A program made the translations under genes and the position numbers. From the NCBI GenBank assembly GCA_009779925.1, contig WRAZ01000012.1, positions 1-54,577 on the forward strand: a DNA stretch of 54,577 bases, in the 5' to 3' direction. Below the pieces are notes generated by a model. The model saw only the letters and a program-made list of their open reading frames with translations. It searched no databases and was not told where the DNA came from. The stretch comes from Chitinivibrionia bacterium. Its GTDB lineage: Bacteria > Fibrobacterota > Chitinivibrionia > Chitinivibrionales > Chitinivibrionaceae. Positions within the stretch are counted from its first letter, which is position 1. Every line of letters starts with the position of its first letter. Shown in pieces: positions 23,781 to 32,137 of the stretch.

Positions 23781-24570
23781 GAAAAGAAGAAAAGGTCCCA
23801 ACGCTCAAAGAAAAGCGGCACAACAACGGGCAAAGGTTTCCAACTTTTTCGGGCGCGGCATTATTGCGGCGGCTGTAATTGCAGGAATTGCCTTTGTTTA
23901 CTCGGCTGTGCTTCCTGTTGTAGGAGAAAAAATAACGCCTTATATCAGCATACACGGACACGAAATAAGAGGCGGAGAAAACTTGGATTTGAGTGCAATA
24001 GAAGATATTCTGGAACTCGACGAAAACGCACACCTTTTTAATGTATCGACCCGAGAAATTTCCAAACAGATAGCAAAAATCGAAGGCGTGGAAAAAGTCA
24101 GAGTAAACAGAAGACCGTTTGAACAGTCGCTTGAAATAAGGATTACACAAAGAACGCCCAGATACCTGTTCGTTATAAACAACGAATTACTGTGGGCTGA
24201 CAGATACGGATATTTGTGGGCGAGCGAAAACATTGAAACGAGAGGCAATATTCCTCTGATTGTCGGACTTCGAGTTTTCCAAAGCGAATTTGGGCGTCGA
24301 ATCGTTCCCGAAGACCTTAAAAGGTTAGAAAGAACATATTTAAGCGTAAGAGGAACGGGGAGAAATGCAAACAATATAAGAAGTATGCATTTTAGGGATT
24401 TTGGGATTGTGGAATTTACGGCAAGCAATATTTCGGTGCCTGTTCGCCTGAACGGAACATTGAGGTTCGGACTTGACGATTTCGTAGTATTTGAAGATAT
24501 TTTACGCAGAAACAGAAGAGCTCCCGTGCGCTATCTGGACGCGTTTGAAAATGTCGTTTATGCAAGATAG
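23773..24570 (+). CDS. ftsQ: Cell division protein FtsQ/DivIB
   Basis: A 265-residue bitopic protein: a basic cytoplasmic tail (about residues 1-26), one membrane span (27-49), a POTRA domain starting at about 57 (ISIHGHEIRGGENLDLSAI), then the FtsQ beta domain ending with VRYLDAFENVVYAR. It links FtsB/FtsL to the divisome in the periplasm. It overlaps murC by eight bases and precedes ftsA by 16, the classic order. Confidence 0.92.
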   Translation: MAKKRRKGPNAQRKAAQQRAKVSNFFGRGIIAAAVIAGIAFVYSAVLPVVGEKITPYISIHGHEIRGGENLDLSAIEDILELDENAHLFNVSTREISKQIAKIEGVEKVRVNRRPFEQSLEIRITQRTPRYLFVINNELLWADRYGYLWASENIETRGNIPLIVGLRVFQSEFGRRIVPEDLKRLERTYLSVRGTGRNANNIRSMHFRDFGIVEFTASNISVPVRLNGTLRFGLDDFVVFEDILRRNRRAPVRYLDAFENVVYAR

Positions 24571-24586
24571 TATAGGGGGACATATT

Positions 24587-25948
24587 ATGATAGATACTGA
24601 AAAAACATTAGTGGCTATTGACCTCGGCTCAAGATGGGTTAAGGTGGCAGTTGCAACACAGGACGAAGACGGAGAATTGCATATTCCCGCATACGCGATG
24701 CGCCAAGCAGAGGGCTTTTCTAACGGCGATGTGAAAAATATGGAGAAATTAAAAAGCTGCATTTATTTGGCAATAAAAGAAGTCGAGGAAAACTGGGGCG
24801 AGGATATTGACCCGTCTAAAACGCCTGTTTATTATTCCGTTTCGGGCAATAACATAAGCGGCAAAAACACCGCCACCGAAATGCGGCATATCCAAAGCGT
24901 CGATTATGCAACAAAAATCGGAGAAGTCGGCGAAGAAGATATTCGGTGGTTAAAAAAATCGCTTGAAGCGTCCGTATTACCCAACGGCTTCAAAAAAATC
25001 GGAATGATAACACAATGTTTTCAGGTGGACAGCAACAGAGCAATAGAAAATCCGATAGGTCTCAACGGACAGGAAATTAAAGCGGCTGGGCACATCATTA
25101 CGGATTCTCAAAGCCATATCGCAAATTTGGAAAGTGTTATAAGTAAAGCATTTGCGGTCGATAACGACGACGTGGAAGAAGGAAATATAAAACTTATTCC
25201 TGTTGCGGCAAGTTTGGCTTCGGCGCTTGCGGTTTTGACGGAAGAGCAGAAAGATGCAGGAGTTGCAATCGTCGATATTGGTGAAGGTTGCAGTGATTTA
25301 TCGGTGTTTAGAGATAAATATCCTGTTTTGACTTGTTGTAATGCGGAAAGAGCAGGCGGAGCCATTACCAAAGAAATTAAAAAACTGCTTCAGAATATAA
25401 GCACGGATTATGCGGAAAGCATTAAAAAAGAATATGCTTGCGCCAATCCCGAAAAAACAGGAAGCAAAGAAACTATTCAAGTTGATTTTTTGAACGGTGA
25501 AAAAGGCATTTTACTGGTCGGTACGCTTGCTTCGTGGGTTCGTGATATTGTAATACACTTGTTCGGAAATGTAAAAGACGCACTGAACGGCAACATAGCA
25601 AATACAACCTACAGAAATATTATTTTGCAAAACGGCATAGTAATAACAGGCGGAACGTCAATGCTTAAAGAAATTTCGTCTATTGCTATGCAAGTTCTTG
25701 ATTTGCCCGTAAAAATCGGCAAGCCTAACGTTATACCGATAAAAGAATTTCCAAGATTGAACGATGACCCGAGTTTCAGCACACTTATCGGACTTTGCCA
25801 ATACGGAATGGAAAACTACGAATACTCGGAAGGAGTAAAGAGAAAGAAAAAAAGCGGTTCCGCAAAATCTAAAAACAGAAACAGCGGTGGAGTCGGAGCG
25901 TTTTTTAATAATTTGAAAGAAACAATTAAAAACATACAAATTTCTTAA
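24587..25948 (+). CDS. ftsA: Cell division protein FtsA
   Basis: A 453-residue actin-like protein that anchors FtsZ to the membrane. Phosphate-1 loop VAIDLGSRWVKVAVA is at residues 8-22. Phosphate-2 reads VDIGEGCSDLSVF, where DIGGGTTD is typical. The adenosine motif is GIVITGGTSMLKEI. The end FFNNLKETIKNIQIS forms the expected amphipathic membrane-targeting helix. Start at 24587 has AGGGGGA upstream; earlier in-frame ATGs lie inside ftsQ. Confidence 0.93.
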   Translation: MIDTEKTLVAIDLGSRWVKVAVATQDEDGELHIPAYAMRQAEGFSNGDVKNMEKLKSCIYLAIKEVEENWGEDIDPSKTPVYYSVSGNNISGKNTATEMRHIQSVDYATKIGEVGEEDIRWLKKSLEASVLPNGFKKIGMITQCFQVDSNRAIENPIGLNGQEIKAAGHIITDSQSHIANLESVISKAFAVDNDDVEEGNIKLIPVAASLASALAVLTEEQKDAGVAIVDIGEGCSDLSVFRDKYPVLTCCNAERAGGAITKEIKKLLQNISTDYAESIKKEYACANPEKTGSKETIQVDFLNGEKGILLVGTLASWVRDIVIHLFGNVKDALNGNIANTTYRNIILQNGIVITGGTSMLKEISSIAMQVLDLPVKIGKPNVIPIKEFPRLNDDPSFSTLIGLCQYGMENYEYSEGVKRKKKSGSAKSKNRNSGGVGAFFNNLKETIKNIQIS

Positions 25949-25960
25949 GGGAGGATTTAA

Positions 25961-27514
25961 ATGCCTGTTGATTTTTCAAAATTAGGGTTGGATATTGAGC
26001 CTGCGGAGCTCAATATTGGTGTGGCTAAAGGTAATAGGGCGGACTCAACAGCGCTCAGACAACCAATGGTACAAACAGCGCAATCGGTTGCTGTGGAGAG
26101 CGATTTTGATGAGGATTTTGTGTCTGCGAACTTTATAATCCCAAAAATCAGAACCGTAGTACTGAGTTGTGGTAATGCCGGCGGAAACATATTGAAACAC
26201 ATTCTCACAAAAAATCCTTGTGAAGATGTCGAGTATATTATGACCGATACCGATTATATGGCGTTAAACAAAAAGCGCACGGATAATTGCAAAGTAATGC
26301 TTTTGGGCGAAAAGACCTGCAAAGGTTTCGGCGCAGGGATGCACCCGGAAATCGCAGAAGCGGCGGCTAATGAATCCGAAGAAAAACTGCGCAAAGTTTT
26401 ACGCGGCGCAAGTTTGGTATTCATTATTGCAGGAGAAGGCGGCGGTTCGGGAACAGGTTGTTCGCCCGTTGTAGCAAGAATAGCGAAAGAAGAAGGCGCT
26501 AATGTTATCGCAATGGTCACCAAACCGTTCAGATTTGAAGGCAAAATAGTGATGAACAGAGCCGCTAAAGGCATAAGCGACCTGAGAGATCAAGTTGACG
26601 CGATTGAAGTTATCGACAACCAAAAAGTTTTCTGCATAGGCGACGCCAATATTCCCGCTTCGGTCAGATTTTCTAAAATCGACGAGTTCGTTTCGGATAT
26701 GGTTGCAGGTTTTGTGAATGTAACAAGAGACGCATCGACAATCAAACTTGACTTCCAAGATTTAAAGAAAACCTTAGAGGAATGTCAAGGGGATCTCTTC
26801 ATAGGAGTGGGAGAATCGACTTATGACGCACCCTCAAACGGCGCGCCTTGGGACTACGGCGAACAGGCAATGATGGAAGCGATTGAGCGTGCGATTTCGT
26901 GCCCGCTTATCGACGGAGTAAATATGCAAAACGCCAAAGGTGTGATTGCATTGTATCTTGTCGGCGACGATATTCCGCTCGAAATTCTCGAAAAAGCGCA
27001 AGACGCGATTAACCTGAAAGTTGATGCAGAAAACGCAAACATTGTTTTCGGCGCAGATTTCAACGAGAATATGAACGGAAAAATCAAAGTTTTCTTCATC
27101 ATAGCAGGACTTAACGCTTCCGAAGACGAAGTAAAAGAACACGTTGCATCATCGTTTATTGTAAAACCAAGCCCTTTTGAAAAAGGTGAAAAAATAAATA
27201 TGTTCGATGGAAATGCAACAACAACAGAGGTGATAAAAATTGAAGAATTAGTCGGCGCTTCACAAGGAGTATCGAATATAACTACTGATTTTACACCAAA
27301 TTCGGATACGAGCGAACCTGCAACGCAAACAATAACATCTACAGCCGATATTCAGAAAGTAAACGAACATAGAATAAAAGGCTCAAACAGCGGCGGAAGC
27401 ATTTACGGCATTGACAGAGAAAAAACAAGCACCGAAAGCGCTGATAAACAACCAACTCCGTCAATTTACGGATTTGAAAAAGCGCCTGATTTTATGAGAA
27501 TACAGTGTCAATAA
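25961..27514 (+). CDS. ftsZ: Cell division protein FtsZ, divergent
   Basis: A 517-residue tubulin-like GTPase. An unusual N-terminal extension of about 60 residues precedes the core. The T1 loop reads SCGNAGGN (about 69-76) instead of GVGGxGGN. The tubulin signature is GGGSGTG (160-166). VTKPFRFEGK is canonical. The T7 catalytic loop reads KLDFQDLKK, where the first Asn of NxDxxD is Lys. The C-terminal peptide APDFMRIQCQ parallels the usual IPAFLRxQ that binds FtsA. Position after ftsA and the preserved GTPase motifs make it the division FtsZ; the altered loops may change polymer turnover. AGGGAGG lies upstream. Confidence 0.93.
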   Translation: MPVDFSKLGLDIEPAELNIGVAKGNRADSTALRQPMVQTAQSVAVESDFDEDFVSANFIIPKIRTVVLSCGNAGGNILKHILTKNPCEDVEYIMTDTDYMALNKKRTDNCKVMLLGEKTCKGFGAGMHPEIAEAAANESEEKLRKVLRGASLVFIIAGEGGGSGTGCSPVVARIAKEEGANVIAMVTKPFRFEGKIVMNRAAKGISDLRDQVDAIEVIDNQKVFCIGDANIPASVRFSKIDEFVSDMVAGFVNVTRDASTIKLDFQDLKKTLEECQGDLFIGVGESTYDAPSNGAPWDYGEQAMMEAIERAISCPLIDGVNMQNAKGVIALYLVGDDIPLEILEKAQDAINLKVDAENANIVFGADFNENMNGKIKVFFIIAGLNASEDEVKEHVASSFIVKPSPFEKGEKINMFDGNATTTEVIKIEELVGASQGVSNITTDFTPNSDTSEPATQTITSTADIQKVNEHRIKGSNSGGSIYGIDREKTSTESADKQPTPSIYGFEKAPDFMRIQCQ

Positions 27515-27530
27515 CCCCAAAATGAAGGGA

Positions 27531-27566
27531 AAAAAGCCGAGAACAAAATACGTTCTCGGCTTTTTT
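27531..27566 (+). terminator. Rho-independent terminator of the ftsZ block, abutting ruvC
   Basis: Stem AAAAGCCGAGAAC and GTTCTCGGCTTTT with loop AAAATAC, followed by further T residues. The T run ends only eight bases before the ruvC start codon. Confidence 0.93.
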
Positions 27567-27574
27567 AACAAATT

Positions 27575-28054
27575 ATGAAAATACTCGGAATAGACCCCGG
27601 CTCGCGCGCGCTCGGCTACGGGATAATAAATGTTGCCTCGTCAAAACTAAGCCCCGTCGAATACGGTGTTGTAAAATTAGACGTAAAGCAGGATTTGCCT
27701 TTTCGTTTGTGCGGAATTTATGAAAGCGTAAAAGAGGTCATAGAAAAACACAAACCCGATTTAATAAGCGTGGAAACGCCTTTTGTCGGCAAAAACATAA
27801 ATTCGGCGTTTGTTTTGGGACACGCGCGCGGGGTAGTAATGCTCGTCGTCGGACAAAGCGGCGCAAAATACAGCGAGTTCTCCCCTACCCAAATAAAAAA
27901 AGCGGTAACAGGAAACGGATTAGCCGAAAAAGGGCAGGTCGAATATATGGTAAGAGCGCTTTTGGGACTTCCCGCAGACAAAATAAAAGACGACGCTTTC
28001 GACGCTCTTGCTTGTGCAATTTGTGGGTATAATTATTTGGGCGCGAACAGATAA
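27575..28054 (+). CDS. ruvC: Holliday junction resolvase RuvC
   Basis: A 159-residue endonuclease that cuts Holliday junctions with RuvAB. Catalytic acidic residues are visible: Asp7 in GIDPGS, Glu in SVETPF, and the DDAFDAL pair near the end. The length is normal. The gene has no ribosome binding site, and the ftsZ terminator occupies its leader, so its transcript is either leaderless or made by read-through. ruvA and ruvB are not next to it. Confidence 0.94.
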   Translation: MKILGIDPGSRALGYGIINVASSKLSPVEYGVVKLDVKQDLPFRLCGIYESVKEVIEKHKPDLISVETPFVGKNINSAFVLGHARGVVMLVVGQSGAKYSEFSPTQIKKAVTGNGLAEKGQVEYMVRALLGLPADKIKDDAFDALACAICGYNYLGANR

Positions 28055-28127
28055 TATTGTATCTTTTTTATCCGCCGTATCACTTTCTGCAAGATTTTTG
28101 CAATTTCTGCCACTTTCTCTTAAGCCA

Positions 28128-28140
28128 AATATTATTTTAG
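28128..28140 (+). promoter_or_regulatory. Promoter-like element of the sugar transporter gene
   Basis: AAATATTATTTTA, identical to the element before the ACP gene, with GCC in front of it instead of GGC. It lies 40 bases before the start codon. Confidence 0.55.
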
Positions 28141-28179
28141 TATTAAATCGTAAAACACAAAATATGTAAGGACGCTCTT

Positions 28180-29646
28180 ATGGCTCAAAAAGAATATTCC
28201 GTCGGATATGCGTTGTTTATAGCTTGCGCGGCTGCTTTGGGCGGCTTTCTGTTCGGCTTTGACACATCCGTTATAAACGGAACTTTGGACGCATTGCGCT
28301 ACAAGTTGGGCGCAAACGACGCGCAGTTGGGAATTGCGGCGGCGATAGCGGTTTTGGGCGCGGCTGTCGGAGCGTTTTCGGCGGGAACTTTAGCCGACAA
28401 ATTCGGGCGGCGCAAAGTTATGCTGGTTGCAAGTTTTATCTTTTTTATGAGCTCCGTCGGCGCGGGCTTCCCGTATTTCCTTACGCTTTTGGGCGTGCAT
28501 GGACACTATATGGCGGAATTTATCTTTTGGCGCGTGTTCGGCGGCGTTGGTATCGGCGCGGCAAGTATTATCGTTCCCGCATATATTGCCGAAATTGCGC
28601 CTGCGCCTTTGCGCGGTCGGCTTGCGAGTATGCAACAGCTAGCAATAGTTTTGGGGATTTTTGCGGCGTTATTGTCTAATTATGTATTGGGGATTATAAG
28701 CGGCGGAGGCGGCGCGGCAATCATAAACGAGTATCGTGAAATTACAGGCGTAACAACAATCGGCGCTTTTGAAACTTGGCAGTGGATGTTCTGGATTGAA
28801 TGTATTCCCGCGGCGCTTTACGGTCTGCTCATCATATTTATTCCCGAAAGCCCGCGCTATTTAGTCGCTCGGCAACAGTCGGACAAAGCAGGCGAAATTT
28901 TAAGCAAAATTCTTTCTCCCAACGTTGTGGCGCAAAAAATAGAAGACATAAAAAAGAGTCTGACTTCCGAGGTTGCGCCGAAATTCAGCGATTTGCTCGA
29001 AAAAATAGCGGGCAAAACACGCCTTAAGCCTATTGTTTGGGTTGGTATAGGCATTGCGGCGCTTCAGCAGTTTGTCGGCATAAACGTTATTTTTTATTAC
29101 GGCAACGTTCTTTGGCAATCGGTCGGTTTCACGCAACAAGACGCTATGATGACCAGCGTTATTACTTCCGCCGTGAATATAGCCAGCACGATTATCGCAA
29201 TAGTTTTGGTTGATAAAATCGGGCGCAAACCTCTGCTTTTGGCAGGCTCTGTCGGTATGTTCGTCGCTCTCGGCGTTTTGGCGGTAATTTTCGGCAATGC
29301 GGGATTGGACGCGTACGGCAATCCTAAAATTCACGGATTATCGGCGTACACGGCGGTTATAGCGGCAAATCTTTACGTTGTATTCTTCGCTTTTTCTTGG
29401 GGACCTGTATGCTGGATTTTGCTCGGCGAGATGTTCAACAACAGAATTCGCGGCGCGGCGCTTGCTTTGGGCGGATTATCGCAATGGCTTTCTAATTTTG
29501 CCATATCGGCGACATTCCCGATTTTACTTGCAAAAATAGGTTTGGGCGGCGCTTACGGAATTTACTGTTTCTTTGCTTTTGTGAGCATATTCTTTGTATT
29601 GACCAAAGTAAGAGAAACCAAAGGAAAAGAACTGGAAGATATGTGA
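28180..29646 (+). CDS. Sugar porter, MFS family (XylE/AraE/GalP type)
   Basis: A 488-residue transporter with 12 predicted membrane spans. Family signatures are GFDTSVINGTLDAL in span 1, DKFGRRKVM after span 2, IPESPRYLV before the central loop, QQFVGINVIFYYG in span 7, DKIGRKPLL after span 8, and VRETKGKELED at the C-terminus. It imports a monosaccharide with protons at the inner membrane; the sugar cannot be read from sequence. AAGGACG precedes the ATG. It stands between two DNA-repair genes without a sugar-metabolism neighbour. Confidence 0.92.
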   Translation: MAQKEYSVGYALFIACAAALGGFLFGFDTSVINGTLDALRYKLGANDAQLGIAAAIAVLGAAVGAFSAGTLADKFGRRKVMLVASFIFFMSSVGAGFPYFLTLLGVHGHYMAEFIFWRVFGGVGIGAASIIVPAYIAEIAPAPLRGRLASMQQLAIVLGIFAALLSNYVLGIISGGGGAAIINEYREITGVTTIGAFETWQWMFWIECIPAALYGLLIIFIPESPRYLVARQQSDKAGEILSKILSPNVVAQKIEDIKKSLTSEVAPKFSDLLEKIAGKTRLKPIVWVGIGIAALQQFVGINVIFYYGNVLWQSVGFTQQDAMMTSVITSAVNIASTIIAIVLVDKIGRKPLLLAGSVGMFVALGVLAVIFGNAGLDAYGNPKIHGLSAYTAVIAANLYVVFFAFSWGPVCWILLGEMFNNRIRGAALALGGLSQWLSNFAISATFPILLAKIGLGGAYGIYCFFAFVSIFFVLTKVRETKGKELEDM

Positions 29647-29657
29647 TTTCTTGAATT

Positions 29658-31457
29658 ATGAAAAATTTCAGCGAAATTATAGCCGGTATTCCCGAAAATT
29701 CGGGCGTGTATATTATGAAAGATATTGCCGACGAAATTCTCTACATCGGCAAAGCGATAAACTTAAAAAAGCGCGTTTCCTCGTATTTTAACGACGGCGG
29801 CGACGGGCGTTTTCAATTGCCCGCGCTGGTTTCCAAAATAGAAAACATTGAATTTATTGTTTGCCAAAACGAGACGGAAGCGTTGCTTTTGGAAGCAAAT
29901 TTAGTGCGCGCCCACAAGCCGCCGTACAACCTTTTGCTCAAAGACGACAAGCATTATCCTTACATAAAAATAACAAAAAACAGCGACGAATTTGCGCGAA
30001 TTTTGATTGTGCGAAAAGTGGAAGCCGACAAAAACGCGTATTTTGGTCCTTTTACCGATACAACCCAACTGCGATTGGTGGTTGGCGCCCTCAAAAAAAT
30101 CCTGAAAATTCGCTCTTGCAACCTTAATATTTCAAGCAAAAAAACGCTTCGTCCTTGCATAAACGCGGCAATGAAACTGTGCCTTGCTCCTTGTAATCAG
30201 TCTGTTAGCGCAGAGGATTACGCGATTTTTACCGAGCAGGCGATAAAGTTTTTTCAGGGGCAACAGCGCGAAATGATATCTTTTCTTGAAAATCAAATGG
30301 CGGATTTGTCGCAAAATTTGGAATACGAAAAAGCGGCGAATATCAGAGACATACTTTTCGGAATAAAAAAATTAGTTCGCAAACAAAACATAGATTTTCG
30401 CAATCCAAATCTTGACTGCGACGTTTTTGCGGCTTGCGAACAGAATAAATTCCTGTGCTTTACAACTATGAACGTGCGAAACGGAAACCTTATCAATCAA
30501 AACAATAAAGTTATTCCGATAACCGCGTGGCATTACGACGACCGCGCAAAACTGATTGTAGATTATTACACGACTTCAGCAAACGCCGTCCCCAAAAGCA
30601 TTGTTTTGTCGCAGGAATTTTCGGAAGAAGAGGATTTAATCCGCGATTTTATTTCGCAAAAATACAAAGCACGAACATTTGTCGCAAAAAACGGATATGC
30701 CGCAAAACTTGTTAATTTAGCGCAAAAAAACTGTCAAATTTATCTTGCGCAAACCTATATAAATAATCCGACCGAAATTTTGGAAGAATTGGCGCGAGTA
30801 TGCAAATTGCCAAAAATCCCAATAACAATAGAGGCGTTCGACATAAGCAACGTCGGCGATAAATTCTGCGTTGCGGGAATGGTGAGTTTTGTAAACGGAA
30901 TGCCGAATAAAGCGGATTATCGGCGCTTCAAAATAAAAACCGTATCGGGTCAAAACGACTTTGCAATGATGATGGAAGCAGTAAAAAGACGACTTTCGCG
31001 ACTTGTCAAAGAAGAAAAACCGTTCCCCGATTTACTGCTGATTGACGGCGGAAAAGGGCAGTTATCAGCGGCTCAAAAAGCAATCTCGCAATTTGAAAAC
31101 CCGCCAATGGTTATTTCGATTATCGAAAAAAAAGAGCTGATAATTTCACCGCACTGCAATTTTTCCGAAATTCAGCTTGGAGAAAGCCACCCTGTCCGAC
31201 GACTTTTGCAAAGAATTCGCGACGAAGTTCACAGATACGCGATAACCTACCACAAAAAAATCCGCGGACGTCAATTTAATCACACAATTTTGCTCGATAT
31301 CGAAGGAATAGGCGAAAAAAAAGCGGAAGCGCTACTGAAAACATTCGGAAGCGTGCAGGAAATTTCCGAGAAATCGGTTGAGGAATTGATGACGGTTGAA
31401 GGAATAGGCAAAAAAGACGCGGAATTGATTTTGGTTGAATTGAAAGAGATGTTTTAA
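29658..31457 (+). CDS. uvrC: Excinuclease ABC subunit C
   Basis: A 599-residue UvrC: N-terminal GIY-YIG nuclease (GVYIMKD ... LYIGKAINLKKRV), a UVR motif that binds UvrB (about residues 203-235), an RNase H-like second nuclease (EAFDISNVGD, LLIDGGKGQLSAAQ), and C-terminal helix-hairpin-helices (GIGEKKAEALLKTFG, VEGIGKKDAEL). It makes both incisions in nucleotide excision repair. It starts 11 bases after the transporter stop without a clear binding site. Confidence 0.95.
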   Translation: MKNFSEIIAGIPENSGVYIMKDIADEILYIGKAINLKKRVSSYFNDGGDGRFQLPALVSKIENIEFIVCQNETEALLLEANLVRAHKPPYNLLLKDDKHYPYIKITKNSDEFARILIVRKVEADKNAYFGPFTDTTQLRLVVGALKKILKIRSCNLNISSKKTLRPCINAAMKLCLAPCNQSVSAEDYAIFTEQAIKFFQGQQREMISFLENQMADLSQNLEYEKAANIRDILFGIKKLVRKQNIDFRNPNLDCDVFAACEQNKFLCFTTMNVRNGNLINQNNKVIPITAWHYDDRAKLIVDYYTTSANAVPKSIVLSQEFSEEEDLIRDFISQKYKARTFVAKNGYAAKLVNLAQKNCQIYLAQTYINNPTEILEELARVCKLPKIPITIEAFDISNVGDKFCVAGMVSFVNGMPNKADYRRFKIKTVSGQNDFAMMMEAVKRRLSRLVKEEKPFPDLLLIDGGKGQLSAAQKAISQFENPPMVISIIEKKELIISPHCNFSEIQLGESHPVRRLLQRIRDEVHRYAITYHKKIRGRQFNHTILLDIEGIGEKKAEALLKTFGSVQEISEKSVEELMTVEGIGKKDAELILVELKEMF

Positions 31458-31476
31458 AAACGCTCCCGCCCATTAT

Positions 31477-31500
31477 GTAGAGACACAATGCTTGCGTCTC
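31477..31500 (+). repeat. Intergenic palindromic element after uvrC
   Basis: GTAGAGACACAATGCTTGCGTCTC, one mismatch between its arms; it differs by one base from the copy at 4356-4379. It lies 20 bases after the uvrC stop, with no T run behind it, so it is not an ordinary terminator. Confidence 0.8.
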
Positions 31501-31596
31501 CTTGCCGCACGATAGACAACGTTAATATTCACAAAAACACCGTAAAAACGCCTACGAAAAAATGATGGCATTAGACAAATTGGCAATTTTACACAA

Positions 31597-31701
31597 TTAT
31601 GCAAACCTTACACCAATCTTGCGATTTGGTCTTACATCTATAAAATATCCCATTACTCCAAGTATCACTCCAAAACCTAAAAGCACAAGCATTGTTTCCA
31701 T
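31597..31701 (-). CDS. 34-residue membrane protein
   Basis: A tiny gene with AAGGAGG five bases before its ATG. It encodes METMLVLLGFGVILGVMGYF, one hydrophobic helix, then IDVRPNRKIGVRFA, a short basic tail, so the tail should be cytoplasmic. It begins two bases after the stop of the next small membrane gene, and the two are one operon. Function unknown; its size puts it below most gene-finding cut-offs. Confidence 0.65.
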   Translation of the reverse strand: METMLVLLGFGVILGVMGYFIDVRPNRKIGVRFA

Positions 31702-31703
31702 TT

Positions 31704-31961
31704 TTACCTCCTTGAACTGCTTAACCACAAACCGATAGAAAATAAAATCAAAGATATGCCGGCTCCAACAATAAGCATTTCAGTGCTACTTATAATTCTG
31801 TTAGTGACAACATTATCAACCACAAAAACGGCAAGAATAATTTTTGCTGTGTCAATCAAAAATTTCCCGATTTCACTCTTGTGCGTATTCTTTTCGTTTT
31901 CAACTGCAACTTTGCCTATAATTTCAACTCGTGAGAGTTTTTTACCGCGCTTAAATCTCAT
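31704..31961 (-). CDS. Small membrane protein, DUF6722-like
   Basis: An 85-residue protein: a basic N-terminus, then SEIGKFLIDTAKIILAVFVV, and a second hydrophobic helix LIVGAGISLILFSIGLWL. This two-helix layout with EIGKFLxDxAK resembles a small-protein family I remember as DUF6722; the name is from memory. Start at 31961 is supported by AAAGAGAG upstream, while the reading from 32063 is a long leader. It is divergent to secA. Confidence 0.6.
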   Translation of the reverse strand: MRFKRGKKLSRVEIIGKVAVENEKNTHKSEIGKFLIDTAKIILAVFVVDNVVTNRIISSTEMLIVGAGISLILFSIGLWLSSSRR

Positions 31962-32137
31962 AATTATTCTCTCTTTCTTTCCTAAATATACTATATTTCC
32001 CTGCCCATTATCGAAATTACTGTAAATTTTTCTATTAAAAGACAAACCACCAAAAATCGCCATAAATCGAAAAATCTCGTCAGCTCGCTGTGAAATTTAT
32101 TATTTTCCGTTCCGAAATATGTAATTAAGGAGAAAAA

